Source: Streptomyces sp. NRRL B-24484
Lineage (GTDB): Bacteria; Actinomycetota; Actinomycetes; Streptomycetales; Streptomycetaceae
NCBI RefSeq assembly: GCF_000717715.1
Contig: NZ_JOAI01000031.1
Location: forward strand, 55,892-119,891
Length of the DNA: 64,000 bases
Direction of reading: 5' to 3'
Part shown: in pieces, positions 25,501-32,758 of the stretch
Position numbering within the stretch: position 1 is the first letter of the stretch
Layout: each line of letters starts with the position of its first letter
Position numbers and translations under genes: made by a program
Notes under the pieces: generated by a model
Database searches by the model: none
What the model was told of the DNA's origin: nothing
Seen by the model: only the letters and a program-made list of their open reading frames with translations

Positions 25501-25836
25501 CGTGCCGACTTCCGCAAGGCGCCGCTCGCGGACGAGACCGCCGTCCTGCCGCAGGTCGAGGAGACGGCCGTACTGCCGCAGGCCGACCCGGCCGCGGGTG
25601 ACCGGGTGCCGCCGGGCCTGTGGCGGGACGAGCCGTCCCCGGAGACCACCCGTGAGCTCACGCCGGTCGACCGGCCTCGCCCGTCCTGGGCCGAGGAGAC
25701 GCCGATGGACGACCTGCCCAGCCTCACCGACAGCCTGCTGGGCTCGCGCGACGAGTGGTCCCGCTGGGAGTCCGAGGAGGACGGCGAGGAGGGCCCGGAG
25801 CGCCGCGGCTGGGGTCGCAAGCGCCGCCGGGACTGA
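22513..25836 (+). CDS. tmk: Thymidylate kinase fused to an MFS-like membrane domain and a repeat tail
   Basis: 1107 residues, about five times a normal Tmk. Residues 1-500 resemble a major-facilitator permease with about 10-12 hydrophobic helices (opening with LRLRPYRRLWTAQLVSGTADRLS). The dTMP kinase domain covers about 520-720: P-loop GGDGAGKST (528-536), REPGG, TDRYMDSS and the Arg/Glu-rich lid. It makes dTDP from dTMP. A 160-residue charged coiled coil (EEARLKAEAEEAERKRQ type) follows, then repeats of DETAVLPKA and a basic end (GRKRRRD). Such membrane-Tmk fusions are known in streptomycetes. The start is leaderless. Confidence 0.92.
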   Translation: MTSEEQTTGPSTAPPDRPEVPPAGTPGERARSLLRLRPYRRLWTAQLVSGTADRLSLLVLVPLTVVAAMAGGQFGDGYRSLALAVAAVFTARMLATVLFGAALLGPVHALFGEKLDRRWVLFGADVLRAVLIGVAAWWSIWAPGSATWLLLGTVFAAGAAERIWAVAKAAAVPGLLPPADPYAAPDRRKPSAASLDAVRTVDDRTGWATVPLGATALVALTLLNNVLAALGPDWLRAHQMTSAAVGGALVFAASAVLVFLQELPAGPAAAPHSPLQGLRAPVDATPGKALSKGRTGSAPYFTFAVAAAYASMAGVASLGLLTALEHRAGPVGYGLVVLAAGLAPAAGVRLTRATLPSFSRRRLLTLALLVEGVALILAGLVLDFVLVLLLTVLAGVAAGLTVSVGRTLLAQEVEEARLPKVTEHLYAVLRAVVGSALIVVPLIAAAYGEVTLGRVEPGSFTFIHDGAALAVSTAGLLTLVLAAVVLLRTDDRRGVAPFSKELFLAVLGGTVPAPHRTAGTGFFIALEGGDGAGKSTQAQALAEWMRAKGHEVVLTREPGGSPVGQRLRGLVLDVGNTGLSHRAEALIYAADRAEHVESVIRPALARGAVVITDRYMDSSIAYQGAGRDLAATEIARISRWATGGLLPDLTVVLDVDPTTARERFTEALDRLESEPTEFHARVRAGFLALAAADPARYLVVDAGQQPAPVTTAIRHRLDRELPLSGQEKAALAEQERLAREAAERRAAEEARLKAEAEEAERKRQALLEELRAEQAEKERLAKLEAERIAAEEARKAAEEARLRAEEQAKERAEEEARREAAEEARLKAEAAERERREAEAAAQAEIQRQRELQRAEQRRRAEEALQRAEEARLHAEAAEQERREAEAAAAAAGSAAPTAELPQVAADGDDDAETTREIPEVERRKAVRAAEQAGPADVTAPLPTVPAADETAVLPKAEPADFRKAPLADETAVLPKADETAVLPKADETAVLPKAERADFRKAPLADETAVLPQVEETAVLPQADPAAGDRVPPGLWRDEPSPETTRELTPVDRPRPSWAEETPMDDLPSLTDSLLGSRDEWSRWESEEDGEEGPERRGWGRKRRRD
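25357..25584 (+). repeat. Tandem DETAVLPK repeats in the tmk tail
   Basis: Six copies of [DE]ETAVLP[KQ] lie within about 76 codons, and the larger block ADFRKAPLADETAVLP occurs twice. Flanking variants (TAELP, TTREIP, VTAPLP) bring the count of T-x-x-[LI]-P motifs to nine. DNA copies differ at third positions, so the protein motif is what is conserved. Confidence 0.8.
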
Positions 25837-25895
25837 GCCCGCCGAGGGTGGCGGGCCCGGCGCGGACCCACCGGGCCCGACCACGGACGGATGGA

Positions 25896-25934
25896 ACGGG
25901 CACCGCAGTCTGAAAGACTGCGGTGCCCGTTTTT
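25896..25934 (+). terminator. Intrinsic terminator after tmk
   Basis: Perfect 16-bp arms (25896-25911 and 25915-25930) around GAA, followed by five T residues. A textbook rho-independent terminator. Confidence 0.92.
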
Positions 25935-25966
25935 CCGTCCGCAGACAGCCGAGGAAGCCCGTACCC

Positions 25967-27211
25967 GTGACTGTTGCCGCAGCCGCCCCGCCCGCCCGCG
26001 CCGCCGAGGCCACCGCCCCGGAGGCGGCGCGCAGACCGGCCGCAGACCGGCTGCTGGCGCTGGACGGGCTGCGGTTCGTGGCCGTGCTGCTGGTCGTCGT
26101 CTACCACTACGTCGCGTTCGGCTCCGACTGGGGCAGGCCGCGTGCCGAGCTCTTCCCGGTGTTGTACCGACCCGCCGCCTACGGCTGGATGGGCGTGCAG
26201 CTGTTCTTCCTGATCAGCGGCTTCGTGATCTGCCTGAGCTGCTGGGGCCGCTCGCTGGCCGACTTCCTGAGCTCCCGGGTGGTGCGGCTCTTCCCCGCGT
26301 ACTGGTTCGCGGTGCTGCTCACCACGGCAGTGCTCGCGGCCGTACCGGGCGGCAGCCGTCCGCGGGCGACCAGGGACGTGCTGACCAACCTGACGATGAT
26401 GGAGTACCCGTTCGGGGCGCCCTACGTCGACGGCGTCTACTGGAGCCTGTGGGTCGAGGGCCGGTTCTACCTGATCTTCGCGGTGGTGGTGGCGCTCGGC
26501 CTCACCTACCGCCGGGTGCTCGCCTTCTGCCTGCTCTGGTGCGCGGCCGGGGTGCTCGCCATGGCCGCACCCGGCGAGCAGCTGCTCCAGGTGCTGGCGA
26601 TGCCCGAGTACTGCTGGTTCTTCATCGGGGGCCTGGCCTTCTACCTGATCCGCCGGTTCGGACCGGACCTGTTGCTCTGGCTGCTGGTCGGCTTCACCTT
26701 CCTGGCGGGCTGCCGGTCCGTGCTGCCCACCTACCGCTTCGTCGCCGCCCAGGCCGGCTACCCGGTGCCCGAGTGGGGCGTGGTCGCCCTGCTCGCCGTC
26801 TTCTACCTGCTGATGGCCGGCGTCGCCCTGGACCGGTTCCGCGCCGTGCAGTGGCGCTGGCTCGCCACCGCCGGCGCCGTCACCTACCCGCTGTACCTGC
26901 TGCACGAGTACATCGGCTGGGAGGTGATCGACGCCGTCGGCGGCCGGGTCGACCCCTGGCTGCTGGTCGGGGCGCTGCTGGTCGTGATGACCGTCGTCTC
27001 CTGGCTGGTGCACCGCTACGTCGAGCGGCCCGCCGCCCGCTGGCTCAAGCCCCGGCTGGCGGCCTCCTTCGCCAAGGTGCGCGGGGTGCCGCTGCCCGTC
27101 CCGCGCCCGTCCGCCCACGGCCCGTCCGACCGGAGGCCGTCCGAGCCGGAGCCCCGGCCGACCGACACCCGCGGCCCGATGGCCGCCCGCGGTGTCGGCG
27201 ACGGGCGTTAG
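25967..27211 (+). CDS. Acyltransferase family 3 integral membrane protein
   Basis: 414 residues from GTG 25967, with GAGGAAG 10-16 nt upstream. The acyltransferase-3 signature is present: LLALDGLRFVAVLLVVVYHY with its conserved Arg and His, then RLFPAYWFAVLLT and about ten membrane helices, ending in SWLVHRYVERPAARW. The C-terminal 45 residues are Pro-rich and cytosolic. These enzymes O-acylate sugars, antibiotics or cell-wall polymers. The substrate cannot be told from the sequence. It sits alone between tmk and holB. Confidence 0.85.
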   Translation: MTVAAAAPPARAAEATAPEAARRPAADRLLALDGLRFVAVLLVVVYHYVAFGSDWGRPRAELFPVLYRPAAYGWMGVQLFFLISGFVICLSCWGRSLADFLSSRVVRLFPAYWFAVLLTTAVLAAVPGGSRPRATRDVLTNLTMMEYPFGAPYVDGVYWSLWVEGRFYLIFAVVVALGLTYRRVLAFCLLWCAAGVLAMAAPGEQLLQVLAMPEYCWFFIGGLAFYLIRRFGPDLLLWLLVGFTFLAGCRSVLPTYRFVAAQAGYPVPEWGVVALLAVFYLLMAGVALDRFRAVQWRWLATAGAVTYPLYLLHEYIGWEVIDAVGGRVDPWLLVGALLVVMTVVSWLVHRYVERPAARWLKPRLAASFAKVRGVPLPVPRPSAHGPSDRRPSEPEPRPTDTRGPMAARGVGDGR

Positions 27212-27274
27212 GCTCGTGGCGGACCCGGCGGGCAGGCGGCCGGGACGGACGGTGGGCACGGCAGGGAGTACGGC

Positions 27275-28492
27275 GTGAGCGTGTGGGACGACCTGGTCGG
27301 CCAGGACCGTGTGGTCGAGCAGCTGTCCGCGGCCGCCCGGGCGGCCCGGGCCGCCGTCGCCGCCGGACGCACCCCCGGCGCGCCGGCCGGAGCGGGCGGC
27401 AACGCCTCGCTGATGACCCACGCCTGGCTGTTCACCGGCCCGCCCGGCGCCGGCCAGACCACCGCCGCCCGCGCCTTCGCCGCCGCCCTCCAGTGCACCA
27501 GCCCCGACCTCGACCTCGGCGGCACGCCCGGCTGCGGCTTCTGCGAGGGCTGTCACACCGTCCTCTCCGGCAGCCACGCCGACGTGAAGTACGTGCGCAC
27601 CGACGGCCTCTCCATCGGCGTCGGCGACATGCGCGACCTGGTGCTGCGCGCCGCGAGCTACCCGACCGGCGGCCGCTGGTCGGTGATCCTCGTCGACGCC
27701 GCCCACCGGCTCACCGAGGCCGCCGCGAACGCCCTGCTCAAGGGCGTCGAGGAGCCCTCGCCGCGCACCGTCTGGCTGCTCTGCGCCCCCTCCGTCCAGG
27801 ACGTACTGCCCACCATCCGCTCCCGCTGCCGGCTGCTGGTGCTGCGCACGCCGTCGGCCGACGCGGTCGCCGACATGCTGGTGCGCAGGGACGGCGTCGA
27901 CCCGGGCCCCGCGCACGCCGCGGCCCTCGCCGGACAGGGCGACATCGAGCGCTCCCGCCGGCTCGCCGTCGACGAGGAGGCACGGACCCGGCGGGCCCAG
28001 GTGCTGCGCATCCCGCTGGAGGTCGCCGACGTCGGCGGCTGCCTCGCCGCCGCGCAGCGGCTGGTCGACACCGCCAAGGCCGACGCCGAGGCCCTCGCCG
28101 AGACCCAGGACGCCAAGGAGACCGACGACCTGAAGGCCGCGTACGGCGCTGCCGAGGGCAGCCGGGCACCGCGCGGCATGGCCGGTGCGGTCAAGGAGCT
28201 GGAGAAGCGGCAGAAGAGCCGGGCCACCCGCACCCGCCGCGAGACCCTCAACACCGCGCTGCTCGACCTGCTCGGCTTCTACCGGGACGTCCTCGCCCTG
28301 CAGTTCGGCTCCGCCGGTCCGCTCGCCAACGAGGACCACCGGCAGGCCCTCGACCGGATCGCCGCCGCCGGCCCCGCCGAGTCCACCCTGCGCCGGATCG
28401 AGGCCGTCCTCGCCTGCCGCGAGGCGCTGGACCGCAACGTCGACCCGCTGCTCGCCGTCGAGGCGATGACGCTCGCCCTGCGCGCCGGCTGA
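27275..28492 (+). CDS. holB: DNA polymerase III subunit delta'
   Basis: 405 residues from GTG 27275, a clamp-loader subunit. The AAA+ domain starts WDDLVGQDRVVEQL. The P-loop is GPPGAGQTT, where Lys is replaced by Gln, and Walker B reads LVDAAHR, so it should not bind ATP, as expected for delta'. Four cysteines (C-x11-C-x2-C-x2-C ending CGFCEGC) form the zinc module of clamp loaders. The SRC motif TIRSRCRLL supplies the arginine finger. The insert at about 265-310 is rich in Lys and Glu. It is placed near tmk as in many bacteria. Confidence 0.93.
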   Translation: MSVWDDLVGQDRVVEQLSAAARAARAAVAAGRTPGAPAGAGGNASLMTHAWLFTGPPGAGQTTAARAFAAALQCTSPDLDLGGTPGCGFCEGCHTVLSGSHADVKYVRTDGLSIGVGDMRDLVLRAASYPTGGRWSVILVDAAHRLTEAAANALLKGVEEPSPRTVWLLCAPSVQDVLPTIRSRCRLLVLRTPSADAVADMLVRRDGVDPGPAHAAALAGQGDIERSRRLAVDEEARTRRAQVLRIPLEVADVGGCLAAAQRLVDTAKADAEALAETQDAKETDDLKAAYGAAEGSRAPRGMAGAVKELEKRQKSRATRTRRETLNTALLDLLGFYRDVLALQFGSAGPLANEDHRQALDRIAAAGPAESTLRRIEAVLACREALDRNVDPLLAVEAMTLALRAG

Positions 28493-28736
28493 ACCGTCCC
28501 GACCCGCCGCCGGGCAGCACCGCTGACCCGGCGTCCGCTGCGGCAGGCCGCCTCCTGTCGCGACGGGCGCCCCCGGAGGGCTTCCGGCTGACGGCATGTC
28601 ACCTCGCTCGTTCGAGTGAACGTCGGCCGGCGCCCGCCCGGCCCCCGCCGACCCGCACGACCCGTTGTGCACCCTGTGGACGGTCGGTCCGAAAGCCGTG
28701 GTCCGGCGACCGTGCTCGCTCGGAGGTGGTGCGCCC

Positions 28737-29879
28737 ATGCCCCGTCCGCTCCTCGTCGTCGTCCCCCTGCTGCTGGCCGCCGCAGCCGCCGCGGCCGGAC
28801 TCCGGCTCGGCCGCGCCACCCTCACCGGCTGGCGCGACCTCCGCTCCGCCCGCACCTACGGACTCGCCGCCGAGCAGCGCCCGCTGCTGCTGCGGGCCGC
28901 CGCCGCCGTGCTCTGCCTGGTCTGCGCCGCCGTCCTGGCCGCCGCCGTGCTGCCCGGCCGGGCCCCCGGCACCTGGGGGCGGTCGCGGCACGTTGCGGCC
29001 GAGGCGGCCCCCGGGCCCTCGACGGCCCCCGGTGCCGCAGCGGGCACCGGGTCCGCCGGGCCGCAGCCGGCCGCCGCCGCGCAGCCCTCCGCCGCCGCCC
29101 ACGCCGCGCCGCCCGCGGCCACCGCCTTCACCTCGATCGGGCACCCGGCCGAGGGCGAGCTGATGGAGGCCTCCGTCCCCGGCCCCGACGGCCGGCCCCG
29201 CGCCGTCCGGGTCTGGCTGCCCGCCCAGTACCGCACCGACGAGCAGGCCCGGTTCCCGGTGATCGTCCTGCACTCCGGCACCCCGCGGAAGACCGCCGAC
29301 GCCGACCTGCCGGACCTCTTCGACGGCATCGCCTCCGCGGTGAAGCTCGGCCGCTCGAAGCCCTTCCTGGTCGTCGCCCCCGAGGCCCCCAGCGGCACCG
29401 AACACCCCTGCGAACTGGTCACCGCCGCCCCGCAGGCCGTCGCCGACGACGCCGCGCTGCGCACCGCGGTGACCACCGCCTTCCGTACCCTGTCCGCCGG
29501 TCCGGACAGCTGGGGCGCGCTCGGCGTCGAGGCCGGGGCCCCCTGCGCCGCCGCGGCGGGGCTGGCCCGCCCGGACCTCTACGGCGCCGCCGCCGCGGTC
29601 TCCGGGCGGTACGACACCGCCGCACTCGCCGAGGCCGGCGCCGAGGCACCCGCCGACAGCACCGGCCGGCTGCTGCTCGCCGCCGCCAAGGCCGACACCG
29701 CGGGCGTCGGCGCCGCCCGCACGCTGCAGGCCGCGCTCCACGGCGGCAAGGGCCCGGCCGCCCGCGCCGACGTCAAGGTCTCCGACATCGTGCAGGACTA
29801 CACGCAGGAGCGGGAGCGTCTGCGGCTGGTCCGGGTCGCCGTGCAGTACCTCGCCGACACCCTCGACCGGACCCGCTGA
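28737..29879 (+). CDS. Membrane-anchored esterase-like protein, catalytic Ser missing
   Basis: 380 residues from ATG 28737, with GGAGG about 11 nt upstream. Two hydrophobic segments (residues 4-22 and about 55-80) and an Ala/Pro-rich linker precede an alpha/beta-hydrolase domain of the esterase D / antigen 85 type (RFPVIVLHSGTPR, PFLVVAPEAP). At the nucleophile elbow the usual GxSxG is GVEAG in LGVEAGAPCAAAAGL, so the Ser is Glu. The strand after it (AAAAVSGRYD) is normal. The protein is probably a non-catalytic relative exposed outside the cell. TGTGGACGG at 28675 is a lone DnaA-like match upstream. Confidence 0.72.
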   Translation: MPRPLLVVVPLLLAAAAAAAGLRLGRATLTGWRDLRSARTYGLAAEQRPLLLRAAAAVLCLVCAAVLAAAVLPGRAPGTWGRSRHVAAEAAPGPSTAPGAAAGTGSAGPQPAAAAQPSAAAHAAPPAATAFTSIGHPAEGELMEASVPGPDGRPRAVRVWLPAQYRTDEQARFPVIVLHSGTPRKTADADLPDLFDGIASAVKLGRSKPFLVVAPEAPSGTEHPCELVTAAPQAVADDAALRTAVTTAFRTLSAGPDSWGALGVEAGAPCAAAAGLARPDLYGAAAAVSGRYDTAALAEAGAEAPADSTGRLLLAAAKADTAGVGAARTLQAALHGGKGPAARADVKVSDIVQDYTQERERLRLVRVAVQYLADTLDRTR

Positions 29880-30058
29880 ACCCGCCCCCGGCCCGGCCCC
29901 AGGGGCCCGGACCCCGCCGCGGGGTGTCGGCACCGGGGCGCCCCGGACGGCGACCGATACGCTGGGTGCGGCCCGGCGACCGCGCCGCCGGACCCGCGAC
30001 CGGCCCGCGCACCGCACCGCCGTTCCGCGCCGTGCCGCGCCCGAGGGAGATCCACACC

Positions 30059-31654
30059 ATGCGAGCCACCCGGCGGAACCGCCCCGCGACCGCCGTCCTG
30101 GCCGCCGCAGCCGCCTCGGCCGTGCTGCTGGCCGGCTGCTCCTCCGGTGCCTCGCCGGAGCCCGGCACGACCGGTGCGCCCGGTGCCTCCGCGACGGCCT
30201 CCGGGGCCGCGGCGAAGGCCGCACCGCTGCAGCCGCTGCCCGAGCAGACCCCGGCCGCCCTCGCCCCCTACTACGCGCAGAAGCTCGACTGGAAGGCCTG
30301 CGACGGCGAGTTCGAGTGCGCGCAGTTCAAGGTCCCGCTCGACTACGACCGCCCGGCCGGCGGGGACGTCACCCTGACCGCCGTCCGCAAGAAGGCCTCC
30401 GGCGACGCCCAGCGGATCGGCTCGCTGCTGCTCAACCCCGGCGGCCCGGGCGGCTCCGCCGTCGAGTACCTGGAGGCCGTCGCCCGCGGCTACGACCCGC
30501 AGGTCCGCGCCGCCTACGACCTCGTCGGCCTCGACCCGCGCGGCGTCGGCCGGTCCGCACCCGTCAGCTGCCTCTCCGGCGACCGGATGGACGCCTACAC
30601 CGCCACCGACATCACCCCGGACGACCAGGCCGAGACCGACGCCCTGGTCGCCGCCGACAAGGAGTTCGCCGACGCCTGCAAGGCGAAGTCCGGTGACATC
30701 CTCGCCCACGTCTCCACCGTCGAGGCCGCCCGCGACATGGACGTCCTGCGGGCCCTCGTCGGCGACGACAAGCTGCACTACCTCGGCAAGAGCTACGGCA
30801 CCTTCCTCGGTGCGACCTACGCGGGCCTCTTCCCGAGCCGGGTCGGCCGGATGGTGCTCGACGGCGCGATGGACCCGTCCCTGGACTCCCGGGCCGGCAA
30901 CCGCACCCAGGCCGGCGGCTTCGAGACCGCCTGGGCCGCCTTCGCCAAGGACTGCGCCAAGCGCGAGGACTGCCCGCTCGGCCGCACCGAGAAGGAGATC
31001 GGCGACCGGCTCACCGCCCTCTTCCGGCAGATCGACGCCAAGCCGCTGACGACCGACTCCGGCCGCCCGCTCACCGAGGCCCAGGCCACCACCGGCGTCA
31101 TCCAGGCGATGTACGCCGAGTTCCTCTGGCCGCAGCTGCGCACCGCGCTGACCGCCGCGGTCGCCGGCGACGGCACGGCGCTGCTCGCGCTGTCCGACGA
31201 GTACTACGAGCGCGCCGAGGACGGCAGCTACCCGAACCTGATGGCCGCCAACATGGCCGTCAACTGCCTCGACCTGCCGGCGCCGTTCACCGGCCCGGAG
31301 GAGGCCCGGGCCGCCGAGGCGGACTTCGCCGCGGCCTCCCCGCACTTCGGCCGCGACATGGCCTGGATGGCGCTGTCCTGCACCTACTGGCCGGACCGGC
31401 CGACCGGGCAGCCGCACACCGTCCGCGCCGCCGGGTCCGCCCCGATCGTGGTCGTCGGCACCACCCGCGACCCGGCCACCCCGTACGCGTGGGCGCAGTC
31501 CCTGGCCGGCCAGCTGGAGTCCGGCCGACTGGTCACCTACGACGGCGACGGCCACACCGCGTACGGGCGGCGCAACACCTGCGTGGACGGCGCGGTCAAC
31601 CGCTACCTGCTGGGCGGCGAGGCGCCCGCGGACGGCCTGCGCTGCGCGAAGTAG
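30059..31654 (+). CDS. Secreted tripeptidyl-aminopeptidase-like lipoprotein (S33, SlpD/E type)
   Basis: 531 residues from ATG 30059. The lipobox is LLAGC with Cys28, then a Ser/Ala/Gly-rich linker. The alpha/beta-hydrolase core has the oxyanion motif LLNPGGPGGSA, the nucleophile elbow GKSYG, the acid in VVVGTTRDPATPY and the His in YDGDGHTAYG, followed by the TAP C-terminal domain. These enzymes remove tripeptides from peptide N-termini outside the cell. TACGCT near 29957 may be its -10 box. The frame runs back to 28616 as a shadow of the previous gene. Confidence 0.9.
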   Translation: MRATRRNRPATAVLAAAAASAVLLAGCSSGASPEPGTTGAPGASATASGAAAKAAPLQPLPEQTPAALAPYYAQKLDWKACDGEFECAQFKVPLDYDRPAGGDVTLTAVRKKASGDAQRIGSLLLNPGGPGGSAVEYLEAVARGYDPQVRAAYDLVGLDPRGVGRSAPVSCLSGDRMDAYTATDITPDDQAETDALVAADKEFADACKAKSGDILAHVSTVEAARDMDVLRALVGDDKLHYLGKSYGTFLGATYAGLFPSRVGRMVLDGAMDPSLDSRAGNRTQAGGFETAWAAFAKDCAKREDCPLGRTEKEIGDRLTALFRQIDAKPLTTDSGRPLTEAQATTGVIQAMYAEFLWPQLRTALTAAVAGDGTALLALSDEYYERAEDGSYPNLMAANMAVNCLDLPAPFTGPEEARAAEADFAAASPHFGRDMAWMALSCTYWPDRPTGQPHTVRAAGSAPIVVVGTTRDPATPYAWAQSLAGQLESGRLVTYDGDGHTAYGRRNTCVDGAVNRYLLGGEAPADGLRCAK

Positions 31655-31693
31655 AGGGGATCCACGGAGCGCCGGGAGCGCACGCCCCGTCCA

Positions 31694-31714
31694 GCAGGTA
31701 AGACCCGTACCTGC
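31694..31714. repeat. Palindrome GCAGGTA-N7-TACCTGC
   Basis: Perfect 7-bp arms with a 7-nt spacer, 40 nt after the peptidase stop and 18 nt before the -10 box of the LysE-family gene. It could be a small terminator or an operator overlapping the -35 region. Confidence 0.45.
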
Positions 31715-31731
31715 CTGACGGTGCTGGCGGC

Positions 31732-31737
31732 TAGCAT
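31732..31737 (+). promoter_or_regulatory. -10 box TAGCAT for the exporter gene
   Basis: TAGCAT fits TAnnnT and would give a leader of about 35 nt that includes AGGAG at 31769. Confidence 0.4.
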
Positions 31738-31778
31738 GGGGCGCCCCCACGTGTCCCACCGCCCCGACAGGAGCCCCC

Positions 31779-32444
31779 GTGTTCGGAGTCAACGACCTGG
31801 CGACGTACGTCCTCGGCGCCCTGGTCATCGTCCTGCTGCCCGGTCCGAACTCGCTGTACGTCCTGTCCGTCGCCGCCCGCAGGGGCGTCCGCACCGGCTA
31901 CCGGGCCGCCGCGGGCGTCTTCCTCGGCGACTTCACCCTGATCAGCCTCACCGCGCTCGGCGCCTCCTCGCTGCTGGAGGCCAACCCGGCGGTCTTCGCC
32001 GTGGTGAAGTTCGGCGGCGCCGCCTACCTGCTCTGGATCGGCGTCGGCATGATCCGCGCCGCCCGGCAGCTCTGGCGCGAGCGGCGGGCCGCGGCCGAGG
32101 CGCTCGACGTGGCCGCGGCCGCCGAGACGCTGCCGGAGAGCGCCGAGAACCCCTTCCGCCGGGCGCTGGTGATCAGCCTGCTCAACCCGAAGGCCATCCT
32201 CTTCCTGCTGTCCTTCTTCACCCAGTTCGTGGACCCGTCCTACGGCATGCCGGCGCTCTCCTTCGGCCTGCTCGGCGGCATCCTGCAGACCTTCAGCGTC
32301 CTCTACCTCTCCGTGCTGATCTTCGCCGGCACCACGCTCGCGACCGCCTTCCGCCGCCGCAAGCGCCTCTCCGCAGGGCTCACCAGCGGCGTCGCCCTGC
32401 TCTTCGCCGGCTTCGCCGCCAAGCTCGCCGTCTCCTCCGCCTGA
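31779..32444 (+). CDS. LysE/RhtB/LeuE family amino-acid exporter
   Basis: 221 residues from GTG 31779, with AGGAG upstream. Six hydrophobic helices and the family signature near the start (VIVLLPGPNSLYVLS, then GYRAAAGVFLGDF). The mid-protein phrase VISLLNPKAILFLLSFFTQFVDP is typical of LeuE. It likely exports leucine or related amino acids through the cell membrane. No LysR-type regulator is next to it. The upstream palindrome may serve in control. Confidence 0.88.
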   Translation: MFGVNDLATYVLGALVIVLLPGPNSLYVLSVAARRGVRTGYRAAAGVFLGDFTLISLTALGASSLLEANPAVFAVVKFGGAAYLLWIGVGMIRAARQLWRERRAAAEALDVAAAAETLPESAENPFRRALVISLLNPKAILFLLSFFTQFVDPSYGMPALSFGLLGGILQTFSVLYLSVLIFAGTTLATAFRRRKRLSAGLTSGVALLFAGFAAKLAVSSA

Positions 32445-32545
32445 CCCCCGGGCCGTCCGCGGTGCGGACCACCCCCGGAAACTGTGTAGACTGGCCCGCG
32501 TTGCCGATGCGATCCTCGACCTCGTCGGGGAGTCCCGGCAGCGGC

Positions 32546-32619
32546 GCCGCCTTAGCTCAGTTGGCCAGAGCAACGCACTCGTAATGCGTAGGTCGCGGGT
32601 TCGAATCCCGCAGGCGGCT
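32546..32619 (+). tRNA. thrT: tRNA-Thr (anticodon CGU)
   Basis: Acceptor arms GCCGCCT and AGGCGGC pair fully. The D-arm is GCTCAGTTGGCCAGAGC. The anticodon stem ACGCA/TGCGT holds the loop CTCGTAA, giving anticodon CGU for ACG codons. The T-arm is GCGGGTTCGAATCCCGC. No CCA is encoded. A hairpin follows at 32627. No integrase or duplicated 3' end was seen nearby, so there is no sign of an integrated element here. Confidence 0.96.
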
Positions 32620-32626
32620 CGGACGG

Positions 32627-32660
32627 AAGCCCAGGATGCTCATCGAGCGCCTGGGCTTTC
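32627..32660 (+). terminator. Terminator after tRNA-Thr
   Basis: AAGCCCAGG (32627-32635) pairs with CCTGGGCTT (32650-32658). An inner GCTC/GAGC pairing extends the stem, and a short TTTC follows. Confidence 0.75.
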
Positions 32661-32758
32661 TGCGTTCCGGGATTCGGAGCGGCCCACGAACGCCGCCGCC
32701 CCCGGACCGTACCGGCGGGGCCGGTGGTCCGGGGGCGGACGGAGCACTGCGAGGAGGG

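Noticed and set aside
22447..26013. 1188-codon minus-strand open frame opposite tmk
   Set aside because: It is the antisense shadow of the tmk fusion. Its predicted product is Gly/Arg/Leu-rich low complexity with no domain, as expected from GC-rich codon bias.
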